A stretch of 56,861 nucleotides of DNA from positions 1 through 56,861 of the forward strand of contig JACGCK010000260.1 in NCBI GenBank assembly GCA_014925825.1, in the 5' to 3' direction. Below the pieces are notes generated by a model that ran no database searches, was not told the DNA's origin, and saw nothing but the letters and a program-made list of their open reading frames with translations. Positions within the stretch are counted from its first letter, which is position 1. Every line of letters begins with the position of its first letter. This DNA comes from Pholiota molesta. Lineage: Eukaryota > Basidiomycota > Agaricomycetes > Agaricales > Strophariaceae. A program made the translations under genes and the position numbers. Of the stretch, positions 39,758 through 52,790 are shown one piece after another.

Positions 39758-40800
39758 AGTCCAGTGTGTGATGAGGTGTGATTAGGACGATATGTTCGTT
39801 CAGGACACGACGGATGCCTTAGACGGGAATCTATCAGCACAGAAAGGTTTGGAAGTATAAGCTAAAGCGCGTGTCTAAACTTTGCGTGTGTATTATCTGC
39901 GGCTCCAGCCCATGCTATCGTTCACGAGGCGCAACACATGTAAGTACTCGGCTGTACTGTAACCGGCGATCACTGATTGAGTGGCAATATGGAAACTTTT
40001 CGGACGAAGCACTCCTGCTTGAGAGCAAATACCAGGCCCTATCTGCCTTCTGAATCACTCCCATATTTGAAATTTCTCACTGATCAGCGTCTCATTCGTG
40101 AGCGATTCCCAGATTTTTATCATTGGCGGGGGAATTTTAAAGTTCATTGAAACGCACTGTCGGCGATTTCGCCCCAGTATATACAGCTTCTGAACTATAA
40201 CCACTTGGAATGTTGTACTACGAGTCTACGATGGAAAAATCACATGTAAAAATCCAATAACCAAAGGTATGGACATTATGTACTTCTCAGAATTAATGGT
40301 ATACTTGACTGAGACTTCACAAGAATATCTAACACATGGCGATAACGTAGCGATGTTACATGGGGATTCGAGAAAAACACTACCGCAGAACAGTGGCTGC
40401 AGCATCTCTTGGAAGTTGGAATCAATGCTCTAGGATTGATTAGAGACGGTGCTATCGCTCAGCGGCGAAGCAGTACTTATTCTGCACTTCTATCAAGAAA
40501 TTGTATATAATGTGCGTTCTACGACAAGCAAATAGTACTAAACTGGAATATAATTGAGTATGCAAGAGGTTCACGGAGATGTATAGTGCGATCGAAAGCA
40601 ATAATGGTAAAGCGAGGACAAATTGAACGACAAAGGTAGACGACGAAAGGAACAAAGATGAGAACGATAACGATTTAAGATGGATAGAATGTTACATGAG
40701 GAGAGCGGATGTGTGTACATGTACTGAATAGATGCGTATGCCAGGAAATAAAGTACCCAAAATTCGAATAGGTGTTGGGGAAGGATGAAGCGTGGCGCAG
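39758..40800. other. Spacer; first 300 bp shared with other family 2 upstream regions
   Basis: Sequence to about 40050 matches the upstream regions of copies A and C. The remaining 750 bp is AT-rich and probably includes the 3' flank of the Byr4-like gene. No gene was recognised. Confidence 0.45.
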
Positions 40801-43800
40801 CTAAACGTCACTGTCAATAGCAGCTACGTTAATCAGAGCGCGAATCTCAGCGATACAGTCAACGAGCTTGGAAAGCACCTCCTTTGCGTTTTCGAGCAGC
40901 GGCTTTATGTTCTCGGGGGTCATCGCTAGCTTTGGGTCTTGTAGGGACGACGCAGCTCCTGAGACAGCGAACTGTGGGGGCATAGAACGCACAGAACCAG
41001 TCTTAATGGGTTTCGATCGCATCGAGGAAGGCCGCAAAGGGCTGGCAATGACAATGGGATCGGCGGGAATGATTCGTTCATCTGTGTGCTCTTCCACGTT
41101 CGACAATCGAATCGTTCGTTGAGGCATGTGGCTGCTACCATGAGGCGATCCCTGCGAAGACTGCTCGCCATTCCGGAGCGACGACGACGACAGATTGAAG
41201 GAACGTTTCGGAATGATGGACGCGCGCATGGAATACCCTGACTTGGACAGAGACCCGGATGCGATGGGGACAGGGAGCGGCAAAGGTGGAGGGGGTTCGA
41301 ACGAGTCGGGTTGGAGATACGGACTGCGCCCCTTGCTCAGGCGACGACTACCACCCCGGACTGTCGCAGTGCCATCTGAAGCCGCCGACAGTGCCCGGGC
41401 CACGGCGTCGAGATCAGAGGCAGAGTCCATGCGGTCCCAATCCTCCTCGTCGCTCAGGCTGTTACTGTCTTCGCCCGTTCCGCTGCTGTGAGCTTGGTGT
41501 TCGTCAGCAAGAACGGCTGAACTCGAAGGGACGCTCATGATTGGATCATCGGGAGTGACATGAGGAGCGCGATGTTTGTTACCGATCCGAAATATAGATG
41601 CTAGTGAGGGGCGTCGAGCAGAGGGTTTGGGCGCGAAGGAAGGGTTCACAAAAGGTGAAGTTGCCGCAATTTCGCTGTCAAGGTCTTGCGAACCGCGTAA
41701 GGTGTCTGGTCCAGCGCTCGTTTTGGCTCGTCGACGGTTGCTAGGGAGGCGTGGGTGTGCGTATCGGTGACTCTTGCTACCAGCAGACGACTCCGTGCTC
41801 AGCGATGCAGTCGAATGAAGAACCTTCGTCATCGGACCGTTGTTTGTAGTTGAAGGTGGATAATTCGCTAACATGCCTGCGTCGCCCTCGGTACGATTCC
41901 TCTTCAACGCCCGTAGCATATCGCGGATGCCAGCCATGCCCAATTTCCCCCCTTTGCGCTTCTTCTCCGCAGACACAAGACGGTCGTGATGAAAAACTCC
42001 GCTCTCCTCCGACGGCAGTGTGATGGTACTATTCCGCGCATCGCCCCATCTCCAGTCCTTATTCGCAGCGTGAAGAGAGTGAAGCGAAGGGAGAGATTCT
42101 TCTGGTATGGACAGATGCGATTCATCGGCGATAGAGGTGGCGTTGGTATTGTTGAGCATTTCGCGCAGTAGGACGAGTTGGCGCTGGCTGAGATCGTGGC
42201 GCCCGGTGGAAGCACGCCAGGACATGTTTGGTGGACTCGCTGGAGGTGGGCTCGACACGTTCAGATGTGGAGGAGACGTAGGCAGGCTGGCTGACCCAAC
42301 TAAGGAGGTGGAAGCAGTCGAGTAGGGCTTGGAGTGGTCACCCGCGAGCGTAACAGCACGCTCTCTGCTTTTCTTCTTCCCAGCGTTATCGAACGCGGCA
42401 GCCTGCGCTTGCATCATGAGCGGCACCGACGCGCTCGACGGAGGAGGTGACGTGGCGCTGGCGGGCGTCCCACCTCCGAGTTCAATCAGTAGCTCAGCGC
42501 ACTCCCAAGAAATCCGATACTTGGAATTGATGGTGTAGAATGCCGCCGCCATCTCCTTGTACGCGAATTGCGCCGTTGTCACGTCCTGCATGGAAGGCGA
42601 ATCGGATGTGGCGATTTTTCCGGGTGTTGGGTTCGTGTTCGATCTAGCGCGTGTCTTGGGTCTGGCCTTGGTGGCGAGGTTCGCGAAGAAGCTGGGAGAG
42701 GTGGTGCGGGGAAGAGGAGATGGAGTCTCGCGTACGTGCCGCTGAATATGAGATTCGAATATCAATTGTATCTCGGCGACGAGCCCGTTGTACGTCTCCT
42801 GCAGCTCCTTTAATTCTGTACAGGTAAAAATCAGTCACAACGCGTTCTTAAAAAGGTGATTGGATACGCACGATCCACGCTATTCGCGAACTCTCTGACC
42901 AACCCCAAATCCCTCTTAATTCCAACCTGCGCTTGGCTAATCCGTGCCGGGATTTTCAAGTCACCCAATGAATTCCTCCTCGGTACCGTTGGACTACCTT
43001 GCCCAGAAGCTTCTGCGGCCGCTGCCGTCGCCGCTGCTACGCGCCCGAGCGATGCCGATTGTTGCGACGCAGGAGATTTTGACGGCGACTGCGACACCGT
43101 CAATTTAGTCGGCGACGACGGCTTGGGTGGGGACGACGTGGGCGTAAAAAACAAGGAACTCGACGAGGTGGCGGGCGAGAGCGAGTCGAGCGAGTTCAAT
43201 GGTGCGCCGAGCGAACTAGAGGCCATGGCATCCGACTGCAGAGGCGGCGGTTTCTGAGTACCAGAGGTTGCCGGACCAATCGTCTGCGGAGGCGACGGCG
43301 GCTGCAGCTCGATGGGCGGTAAAAGAGGCATGGGAGGAACTGGGGGCTGAGGGCACGGAGCGACACTCGAGCTCGCCTTGCGGAGGGCTTGCCCATCCTC
43401 CTTTCCACCCTCGGAGATCTCCTGATCGATGGACCGCCGGATGCGGGCCTCGAAGTCGACGCTCGGCCTAGAGGACGCAAGCGACGGCAGGCGAACACCC
43501 TCCTCTGACGCCCGCGAGCGGCGCGAGCTTGGTCGTCTCGGCGTCTGTTGCTGTTGCGGCTGAGTGGGCGTTTTCTGGGCCTGGCCCTCTGGCGCCTGCG
43601 GATGATTTGCGCTGGGGTAACGTGACGAGGATGCGGAGGTCGACGTTTGGGTAGACGCGCTCGAGGAGCTAGCAGGCAGAACGGAGCTGCCTTGGCTCTG
43701 ACTTGACGCCGTTGACACAATTCTCTTCCCACCCAGAGCCAGCGGATGCGGCGGCAGCGGTAAATAGCCCGTAGAGGAAGATGATGGGAGGCGAAGGGAG

Positions 43801-46762
43801 AGTTGGCTCGTCGAGGTGGCATGAAGCGGCGGCAGCGCATATGGTAGAGGCGGTACTTCTCCTCTGCCGGATGCAGGAGTGCCAGAGGACGCATGTCGAG
43901 AGAAAAATGGAGATGACGGCGAGGGCGGTACGGAGCCCAAACCAAAGCCACTGCCAGACTTGGTCCGCTTGTGCTTGCCGACGAGGCTGATCCGGCGAAC
44001 TGAGCCCATGAACCCCCTCGAGCCCTCCTTTTCCTTGTCCTTCGAGGGCGTTTGGGGTAGGGTCGGTAGGATGGCCTGCTTGTCTTTGCCGGTATCTTTC
44101 AAGAAGCGCGAAAACGACTTCCGCCGCTTCCTCTCATCCACCTCCTTCTCGCGTTCGCCCTCGCCACCCTCAGCGCTCCTACCCAATCCAAAAGCCCTCC
44201 CGATGCCCAACCCTCCATATTTCGCCTGCTTTCCTTCGCCCTGTCCATCATCCTCCGACACCTTTTTGCCGCCTGAAGCGGGCGCCCCATTCGACCCGAC
44301 TTCCTCGTTGTACTCGCCAGCCGCCGCGCGTCCGAGCTGCACGAAGCCCAGGCTCTTCCGCTTGATTAGCTTCGCGGGCGTCCGCTCCTCATTTTCCTTC
44401 CCGCCGTCCTTGTCCTTGTCCTTCCCGCCGACGCTGTACCCGCGCCCCCGCCCCGCCGCCCGCCCCGGCTCGAGCGACGGCGACGGCGTGTACACCTCCC
44501 TTGCGCGCTCGCGCTCCTGCGCCTCGAGGATGTTCATGCTCATGCCCAGGCTCGTGCGGCTCGCGTTGAAGTCGAGGCTCGCGCGCATGCTCTTGCGCCC
44601 GTCTAGCTGCGGCGCGGCGGCGCGCGAGCTCGGCCGGCGCCCGACGCCGACGCCGTTCCACTGCGACTGCGGCGACGGCGTGGCAGCAGCAGCACCCCCA
44701 TCTCGATCGGGGGCGCCGGCGCGGTGCGGTGTTCGCGGCGATTCCGCGTGGGCGTCGGCGCGGGCGCCGCGGCTGCCGCTCCTGGACAGCTTCCTCCGTG
44801 TGTCTGCTGGAGGGGGGGACGCGGTGGCGCCGCGCGAGCCGGAGGAAGCAGCGGTGGAGGTGTCGTTGGTGCTGTCTGCGGGGTTGGACCGGGATGCGCT
44901 GCGGAATGCCCTGCGCGCGGGGCCGGGTGGACTAGCTGTGGAAGATGGGCGCGCAGAAGACCGAAAAAACCACCCGCCGTCGCCGCCGCCGCCGGCACGA
45001 TTGTCCTGCGGCGATCTGGAAGGGGCACTCGGGCTGGGCGGCGAGCGTGGAGGTGCCGCGGAATGTCGACGGTCGTACGGATGCTTGTTTGTAGCGTGGG
45101 GTTGCGGAGGCGGATGGTGGGAATAGCTGGAGTTGGAGTCATGGTTTGTGAACGAGGACAGGGAAGATTGCGGACGTGGAGTGCGGTGGGTGTCGGATGG
45201 GTCGTTCGAGACGTCGGTATAGCGCGAGCCTGCAACAATAATAAAATGAACAAGTCAGCTCAAGTAATTTAAAGATGAGAACGGTTGTGAAAATATAAAA
45301 ACACGTACCTCCTGCAATCTCGTCTGGTCCCGTACTCATTCCTCTGCTCCGCCTTACTCCTGCGCCGGCCCAACGCTTGACGCTCCCGATCCGCGAGAGC
45401 AACGTATGCTTCGTGGGTGTTGCCGGAACCGATTGAACATGGGCTGACGAACCCATGCTCGAAGGCGGCGGCGCGTTGCCCGTGGGTGCTGTGCGGGGGC
45501 GCGTAGACATCGAAGCCGCGTTTGGTGGCTTCGCAGCCGGCGGCTGATTATGGGGCAAACTGGGGTCTGGATGCCCATGTGCCGAGCCAGAATCGCGTTC
45601 TTCGTAGCTGCCCATTTCCGAGGCACGCTCGCTGTCCATCGACCGGCGCCCGTACCCGTACCCATACTCGTCCTCCCACATCGGCCCTCCGCCGCCGCCG
45701 CTGCCGCTCGCCCTGCCCTCAGTAACCTCCACCAGCTCAAACACGCCATCGCGCTCCCGCCGCCGGTCCCGCTCCTCGCGCTCGCCCGGCCGGCTGCGCT
45801 TCCTCAGCCTCCTCCTCTCGCGCTCCTTGTGCACCTGCGGCGAGGGCGGCAGCAGCGAGAACACGCGCGCGGACGCGGACGGGTACGCCTGCCCGCCCGC
45901 GCCCGCGAACAGCGGCGCGCCCGAGCCCGTCGTGCGCACGGTCGCGGGCACGCTGAACACGGACGACGTGGGCGAGTGCGGGCTCTGCGCGTGCGGGAAG
46001 GGCTGGTCCGGCGCGAGGAAGGCGCCGGTGCCCGCGAGGCCGCGCGGGAGCCGGGGCGTGGGCGGCGGCGGCGTGGCGGGCGCGCGGGCGGCGCGGGCGA
46101 GGGCGGCGCGGCGCGAGCGGGCGGTGACGGTGCGGTCCTCCTCTTCGTGCTCTGCGAGCCCGAATTCGGCGTCGTGGAGGTCGAGGTCGTCATCCCATGA
46201 CTCGGGGGCTTCGTCGCCGTGGCTCGCGGTTTGGTGATTGGATGCTGGAGACGAGGCAGAGGGATGGAGGAGGCTGGAGGCGCGGGGAGGGAAGGATGAG
46301 GTGGTCTTCTGGGGCGAGTTCCGCGCGTCCTCGAAGTCGTCGTCCCAATTTTCCGTCTCCTGCCGAGGAGAGCTTCGTATCGCAGACGTAGGTGACAGGG
46401 TTTGAGGCTTCAAAGTCGATGAAGACGTGGCGAGCCGGGCGGTATGCTGCAGCGCCCGTCGAGTGGCACCAGCGTCCTCGTCAGCGTCCCAATCCTCCGT
46501 CTCCGCCCTGCTCCCGATTGACAACTTCGGCGTGGAAAGAACGTTGCTGATGCTCCTCCTGCTAGTGCGGCTGCCGTTGTTGCTGGAGGGATCGCCTTGG
46601 AACTCGAAGTCGTCGTCCCAGTTCTCGTCAGGCTCGGCATCTGTAGGATAGCGACGCGTCAGCATGCATGTTCAGTACTAGAACACGTCCAAAAACGTCA
46701 AATAAGTCAGAAACAGTACCTATGGTGTCAATTGGAGACGTTTGCATTTGGACGGCAGCCAT
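40801..46762 (-). CDS. Byr4/Bfa1-like cytokinesis regulator
   Basis: Exons 46762-46720, 46640-45309, 45229-42872 and 42815-40801 join in frame to about 1,915 residues. The N-terminus MAAVQMQTSPIDTI leads into acidic Trp motifs ENWDDDFEFQG, ETEDWDADED, ENWDDDFEDA and ESWDDDLDL, which I associate with fungal Byr4 (Bfa1), the scaffold half of the GTPase-activating complex for the septation GTPase Spg1/Tem1. The middle is long, disordered and rich in Ser/Pro. Conserved blocks resume at RDLGLVREFANSVDQLKELQ, ISWECAELLIELG and the C-terminal MTPENIKPLLENAKEVLSKL then CIAEIRAL. Other names for this family are possible, so the assignment rests on my memory of those motifs. Two dead copies flank it, making this the only intact copy in view. 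The long plus-strand frame opposite exon 3 is a shadow. Confidence 0.6.
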
Positions 46763-47540
46763 GCTGGTGCTGTTGGAGGTGTGTTTCCGCTATCGCAGCT
46801 GCTGCGATGGTCGGTGTCATGCACGCGTTAAGTGTATCAGATGTGGCGTTTTGAACGTTTCTAAAGGTGTTCGAGGGCGTGTCGATTCTTGAATACGAGT
46901 TGTGCGTGCTCGCTGTCGTATCGGTGTATGATGCTGTCGTGGTGGACGAACAAAGAGTCGTGGTTGACGTGTATTGAGCGTGGGGGATTCAACGTGTGGG
47001 CGTTACTGGTGGGATATGATATCGTTTGTCGTAGAGTTCGTTAACGATAGAAAAGGTATAGCAGCGTTTATGTAGGTTATATGGAGAGTGGTGGCAGGAG
47101 GAGAACGAGAACGTGCCTTGTTCTTCGGCCACAAAGGCCGTGGCAACCATTGGGGTTAGGGTCACGCTTGCCTTTGCCGAATTTCGTCTTTCATCGCTTG
47201 CTTCAAAACTTTTCTCGCGCTTTACTTTGGCTTTACCTATATCAAGTGGCATAAACCATATACTCCTGCATTCGATCTGGCACGCTCAAGAATTATATTC
47301 TTTTATTGGCCTTTCATGGGTTCTTTGTTACTTACGCCTGGGACCAAGTCAAGACCGAGTGGCGCATCCAAGCCGCTGACATCACACATCTCCTACGTCG
47401 CGACTGTCCTTAGAGCTATTAGAGAATTCTCAAGCTCGTCACCCAGTGCTCTTCTCCGACTTCAAACCTTGAACAAACTCAGCAAAGTAAGTAAGGCGTT
47501 GGACGTTTTGCAGGATGTTGTCGTATCTTTAACGACAGCT
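46763..47540. promoter_or_regulatory. Upstream region of the Byr4-like gene, preserved in both pseudogenes
   Basis: The sequence up to about 47400 is shared with the regions next to both pseudogene copies, including GTGGCAACC...TGGGGTTAGGGTCA (near 47136-47163). It therefore travelled with the gene during duplication. No TATA box is clear. A small open frame at 47316-47543 is not shared as coding sequence. Confidence 0.45.
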
Positions 47541-47907
47541 TGACGCCAGTCCTGAGAGGCGCGGCACAAATCCCATGAACTTTGCTTTTAAATATTATAC
47601 TGCAAATAAGTATACTGTATAAATACAATGTCACGCGAAGAACTTCTCGTTGACCTCGTCCAGCCGGTTGGGAGTCCGGGACATTCATCAAAGAAAATAT
47701 TCCTCGTACTGCATTCTTAGCGTGAACAACTGCTCTTATGCAGGAGTGCCTGCCCTCCGTCCACCAAGTTCACATCCTGCCACTCAATCGGTGATCGCCA
47801 AGTAGCCAACTAAGTACATGCGCCGAAGCGCTGACTTTCTGAGCCTCGTGAGCGGTTGCGCTGGAGCCGCAGATAAGTAATAAACACGCCTTAGACATGC
47901 GCTTTGA

Positions 47908-47917
47908 TATATAAATA
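47908..47917 (+). promoter_or_regulatory. TATA-like box of F-box family 2 copy C
   Basis: TATATAAATA stands about 90 bp upstream of the ATG at 48007. Confidence 0.4.
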
Positions 47918-48006
47918 CCTCCAAGCCTTCTGATACACTCCCGCCCCGCCTTGAACCATCCGCAGATATCGTCCGAATCATACACTGCGCCAACACTGCG
48001 CTAAGT

Positions 48007-49148
48007 ATGGCTCTCGCTGATGTTCGTAACAACAGTCGGCATCCGAGACTCCCACCTGAGCTTTTCCGCCCAATATTCGAACATCTCGACGGACACCGCC
48101 CCACGCTCGTCGCTCTATCTCTGTGCAACAGGAACCTTCGCGAAGACGCCGAACGCGAGTTGTACACCAGTCTCGACGGGTCCTCCGCTGAAGATACGGC
48201 ACTCCATGTCGCGTTCCTCGCTACGGTCACCCAAAACCGTCGTCTAGCGTCCTACGTGCGGGTATATCACAGCAGATATATCGTTGACTACTACAAGAAA
48301 GTGCCCATGTGGAACCTGTTATACCAGGCGCTCAGATGTATGGACGGGTTGAAAGTGCTTTATCTCCAGATGTACGGCGGGTACGACCTGGCGGAGCTTT
48401 TGCTGGACGTCCCTTTTCGACTAGAGAAATTGTCTTGGGCGAATCTCTCCGACGGCGGGAAAATGGTCACCGTCCTTGAGCAGCAGCAAGACCTCCAGTA
48501 CCTCTATCTCGAGTCGCAAGTAGGCGTTACCTATTCGCCCATGTGCTGCCCAAACCTAAAGACGCTTTGCGGAAACAGAGATACATTGGAGGCCTTGTTG
48601 CCGGGTAGACGCGTTGAAAACGTAGATTGGGTACCGCAATTGGAAGACGACACTGGGATCGGGGGTATGAGCCAAATCAAAGCAGAGCTCGGGCGCCTGA
48701 AGGTGTTATCGTTTGGCGGCTATTTTGCGCGCCCGGATTTTGGGCACATTGTGGACTATCTGGAACGGCTAGAACAATTGGAAGTGGTAGGACTCGGAAT
48801 CGACGCGGAGGTATGCAATATTTTTGCTTAAATTATGTTCATGTGGCGCTAATCCTTGCGTATACACAGGAACTTATGTTGCTCAAACGCATCAAGCCAC
48901 TGCGCGAGCTCGTCATCTCTTTCCAATGGGGGAGCTACAATCTTCCCATCCCACGCCAAACCGATCAGCGTCAGCGCCTTGTAGAAGATCTCTTTTTATG
49001 GTGTCAAAATCTACTCTGCGTGGACATTGCTCACGAATCGACTATCGTCACGCCGGAGATTTGGTATCAGCGATGGACAAGAGAGACGATGCACAGGGAC
49101 CCAATAATGCTATCAATGACGGAGGTTGAGTACGGAAGGTTTGGCTGA
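48007..49148 (+). CDS. F-box-like family 2 protein, copy C
   Basis: Exons 48007-48810 and 48870-49148 (intron GTATGC...CACAG, 59 bp) join in frame to 360 residues. N-terminus HPRLPPELFRPIFEHLDGHR then PTLVALSLCNRNLREDAERE. The body matches copies A and B (LEALLPGRRVENVDWVPQLE, LKVLSFGGYFARPDFG). The C-terminus LVEDLFLWCQNLLCVDIAHE...YQRWTRETMHRDPIMLSMTE is the best match to the fragment at 13935-14119, and the 3' flank is shared with that fragment. Intact frame and splice sites suggest an active gene. Function as an SCF adaptor is inferred. Confidence 0.75.
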
Positions 49149-49982
49149 GGTGTAAGTGGACTTTAGAACTTGTGACGCCATGTAGTCTGAAAGCACAATT
49201 TCTCGGCGCTTCTTGGTACATTGTAAATCAAAATTATCTCTTTGTTGATATTTTCGGTTTGTGGTTCGTGTGGGAGATGTTTAAACACCTGTTGCCCATT
49301 CGCTTCATCTCGTATCATTCACCGCTGACCCAGACATGCAATGGAACCGAAGTCGACATGCAAAAATTACACCATATTACTATGAGTAAATAAACAACTT
49401 CTATACGATACGAACCGGTGACATCTAGTCAGATCCTTCCCGAATACCCCAGTCCATACTCCTCGAGTAGCGGCGTTGAATCTCCGTTGGGCGTTGCTTG
49501 AAACGGTGTTCATCAATGAGGCCGTCCTTCGTGGCGTTTTGTGACGTGTAAAGCCAAGGGACGGTGTGGACGGACGATCACGAGTACGCAGTTGCTCGAA
49601 ATGGCAGCTGCGTTGAGATGAAGCTATTGGATGAGTGAGCATACAAATTCCTGCATGGAGTCTAGGCGCTCACCGAGATGGAGGAGGCTCAAATCGACAG
49701 CCGCGAATGCGAACACCAGGGGACGCTGGGAGAGAAGATTGGGATTCTACAGTCGGTGGATGGGGGTACTACATAATGCATGCATGGCATCAGCGTATGC
49801 GATTGGATAGGTTGCGCGCGGGAGAGGAAGTGCAGGCAAGAGCCAAGATTTAGGCAAGACGAAAGCCATCGACCAGAGTCCAAGGGTGGTGACCTCGGAC
49901 CGCCGTGGGCCGGGCATACACGACCTGCCGCAGCCTGCCACATCACCCAGCACCAAAATCTGCCAAGTCCAGGACCGCCGCG
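49149..49982. other. Spacer, nothing recognised beyond shared 3' flank
   Basis: The first 70 bp match the 3' flank of the fragment at 13935-14119. The remainder shows only short overlapping frames. Confidence 0.4.
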
Positions 49983-52137
49983 TTCGACTCTGTGCTTAGC
50001 GTGGAATGGAGAACCTTCGACATCGACCGTTGTTTGCAGGTTAAAGGTAGAGAACTCGCGAATTTGCCGACGTCGACGTCCCCTCTGTAAGCAACGCGCG
50101 TAGCACATCACGTATGAGCAGACGAATGACAGTCGAAATGAAAAGACCCAATCTCCTCCGACGGCGGTGTGATGGTACTATTCCGCGGATCGCCCCATCT
50201 CCAGTCCTTGTTCGCAGCATGGAGATAGTAAAGCGAAGGAGAGACTCTTCTGGGATGGACAGATCACATTCGTCGGCGATAGAGGTGGCGTTGACGTTGT
50301 TGACCAAGAGCATGGGAGGAATTGGGGGCTCGGGACGGGAAGCGACGGTCGCGCTCGTTTTGTCTTGAGGACGACGAAGCGCGAGCCCGTCCTCCTTGTC
50401 GTTCTTCGCAATCGCCTGATCGATGGACAACCGGATGCGCGCCTCGAAGTCGATGCGTTGGTTGGAGGATACAAGCGATGGTCGTCAGATACCCTGCTCT
50501 GATGCCCACGAGCGACGCGAGCTCCAGCTTCTCGACTCTGTTGTTGATGGGGTTGAGTGCCCGTTTTCTGCATCTGCTCATCTGGCGCCTGCGGAAGACT
50601 TGCGCTTTGCTTCATGACGAATTCGCGGCTGTCACACGACCGAGGAGCTAGGCAGAACGGAGCTGCCTTGGCTCGCTGACTTGACCCCGTCGACGCGACT
50701 CTCGTTCCGCCCAGACCAAGCGACTGCGGGGCCCACGGTGATAGCTGGTAGATGAACGATGATGGGAGGCGGAGCGATGATTGACTCGTCGAGAAAACGG
50801 GAAGCGGCTGGCGAGAGACGAATGGCCGACGCATCCAACCCGACTTCCTCGTTGTATCCGCCCTCCTTCGCATCTCCGAGCTGCACTCGTGGTCCCGAGA
50901 GGCCGTTTCCAGGCTCAAGCATCCTGGCTGCAGTAAATGCGACGGCGTATACACCCCTCGCGCGCGCTTGCGCTCCTGCGCCTCCAGAATATACATGCGC
51001 ATCCCGAGTGGTGCAGCTCGCATTGAAGTCGAGGCTCGCGCACGTGCTCTTCCGCGGTCTGGCTGGGTGGCGGGCGAGCGCGGGCGGCACCCGACGCCGA
51101 CGCCGTTCTCCTGCGGCAACGGCGTCGCGGCAGCACTACCATCTCCATCTCGCGCGGCGCGGTGGGGTGTTTGAGAGTGCTTCGTGCAACTGGAGGCGCC
51201 GACGCGCTTGAGGAAGCAAGGGGGTTAGAACGAACCTAGACGTGCTGCAGAATACTCTGCACGCAGGACATGCGGGACTCGCAATGGAAGATGTGTGCGA
51301 TGAAGACTGGAAAAAATGTGCTGAATTGGCGCCGCCGCCGCCACTGGCCGCATTCCCGACATAGTTTTCCCAGCGATTCGGATGTAGAACTCGGGCTGAA
51401 TGGAGAACATGGAGATGCTGCGGAATGGCGACGGTGATCGTAAGAATGGTATTTGAGGCGTGAGGTGGCGGAGACGGTGGATGGTGGTGGGAGCAGCCGG
51501 TCCCAAAATCATGGTTTGCGAATGAGCAGTGATGATCAAGGACGTGGCGTGCGGTGGGTGGCGGAGGAATCATATGAGGCGTAGGTGTAGTGTAGCGCAA
51601 GTCTGCATTCGAAAAAATAAACAAGTCAGGGGCATATATTGGAGACGACGACAGATTTGAAACAGAAGACACGTACCTCCTCCGCCCCGTACTCATCCCT
51701 CTCCCTCTCCTTACTCCAGAGCCCGCCCACCGCGTGAAGCTCCCAATCCGCAAGAGAAATCCGCACGTATTCGAAGTCGTCGTCCGTCTCTTGCCGGGGC
51801 GAACTACGTATCGCAGACGTAGGTGATAAGTTGATAACGTTTGAGATGTTAAAGTCGATGTCGACTGGGCAGAATTTTGTAGCGCCCGACAAGTAGCACC
51901 ATGATCAGCGCCCCAACACTGAGTCTCCACCCGGCGTGAACAGCGCAGGGGCGATGTTTTTCCTGCTAATGCGACTGCCGTTGCTGGAGGAAACGTCTGC
52001 GAACTCGAAATCGTCCTGCGGGATAACGACGCGTCAGCATACGTGTTCAGAAGCAGGACACGTCCAAAAACGGCGAATGAGTGGGAAACGGCACCTAGGG
52101 AGTCAGTTGGAACAGGTTGCGTTCAGACGGCAGCCAT
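49983..52137 (-). pseudogene. Byr4-like pseudogene 2
   Basis: Minus-strand copy of the intact gene at 46762-40801. The first exon begins ATGGCTGCCGTC but the next codon is TGA. Exon 2 keeps DDFEFADVSSSNGS-like sequence, and later segments match the intact gene's middle (MRASLDFNAS, SRRSRASEE equivalents) and the NATSIADE...LSIPEESL block near 50270-50220. Internal deletions and frameshifts run throughout. Homology stops near 49983, at the position equivalent to 41800 in the intact gene, so the 3' third is missing. Confidence 0.8.
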
Positions 52138-52790
52138 GCTGGTGCTGTTGGGGAAGTGTGTCCGCTATCGCAGCTACTGCGATGATAGAAAACATTGCAC
52201 GCGCTCGCGGGGTGGAGAAGTGGCGCTATAGACATTGTGAAGGATTCGAGCGCGTGTCGGTTCTTGAATACGAGTTGTGCATGCTCGAGCGCTGTCGGTC
52301 GTGTGATGTCGGTGTCAGATGCGGTCATGTCGAACAAAAGGTCATGCATGGGGGAATTCAATGTGTGGGTGTTACTGATGGGTATATTATATGTCAGTCG
52401 TAGACCTCGTTCATGATAATCAAGAGAATAGTGGTTATATGGAGAGTGGTAGCAGGAGGAGAACGAGAACGAGGAGAGAACGTTCGGCCACAAATCGGCT
52501 ACCAAGGCCCGTGGCAACCGATGGGGTTAGGGTCACATTCTGCCTTTGCCGCTTTTTGAACTTGGGCTCTCATTGTATCTCAAGCTTTTCTTATACCAAT
52601 TGACAGCTCTTCGCCTTTTATTGACCATTTATGATTCTTTATTACTTACACCTGGGACGGTGAATTGCACAGCTAGCCGGTGGTGGGCTGCGGACGCATT
52701 CAAACTGCGCCGTACCTCCTTGCCCCCTTCCTCGAGAGGAACATCATCCGTGCAGCGGCGACTTCTCTTACGCCAATAGCTGATGCTCAA
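52138..52790 (-). repeat. Duplicated upstream region of Byr4-like pseudogene 2
   Basis: Matches 46763-47400 and, inverted, 35390-36104. Shared segments include GGAGAGTGGTAGCAGGAGGA and GTGGCAACCGATGGGGTTAG. The part near 52650-52790 matches 35400-35555 (for example GTGCAGCGGCGACT) and extends beyond the similarity to the intact gene. Confidence 0.65.

Noticed and set aside
43879..45126. 415-codon plus-strand open frame
   Set aside because: It lies opposite the long exons of the Byr4-like gene, which has consistent splice phases and conserved blocks. The plus-strand frame is a GC-driven shadow.
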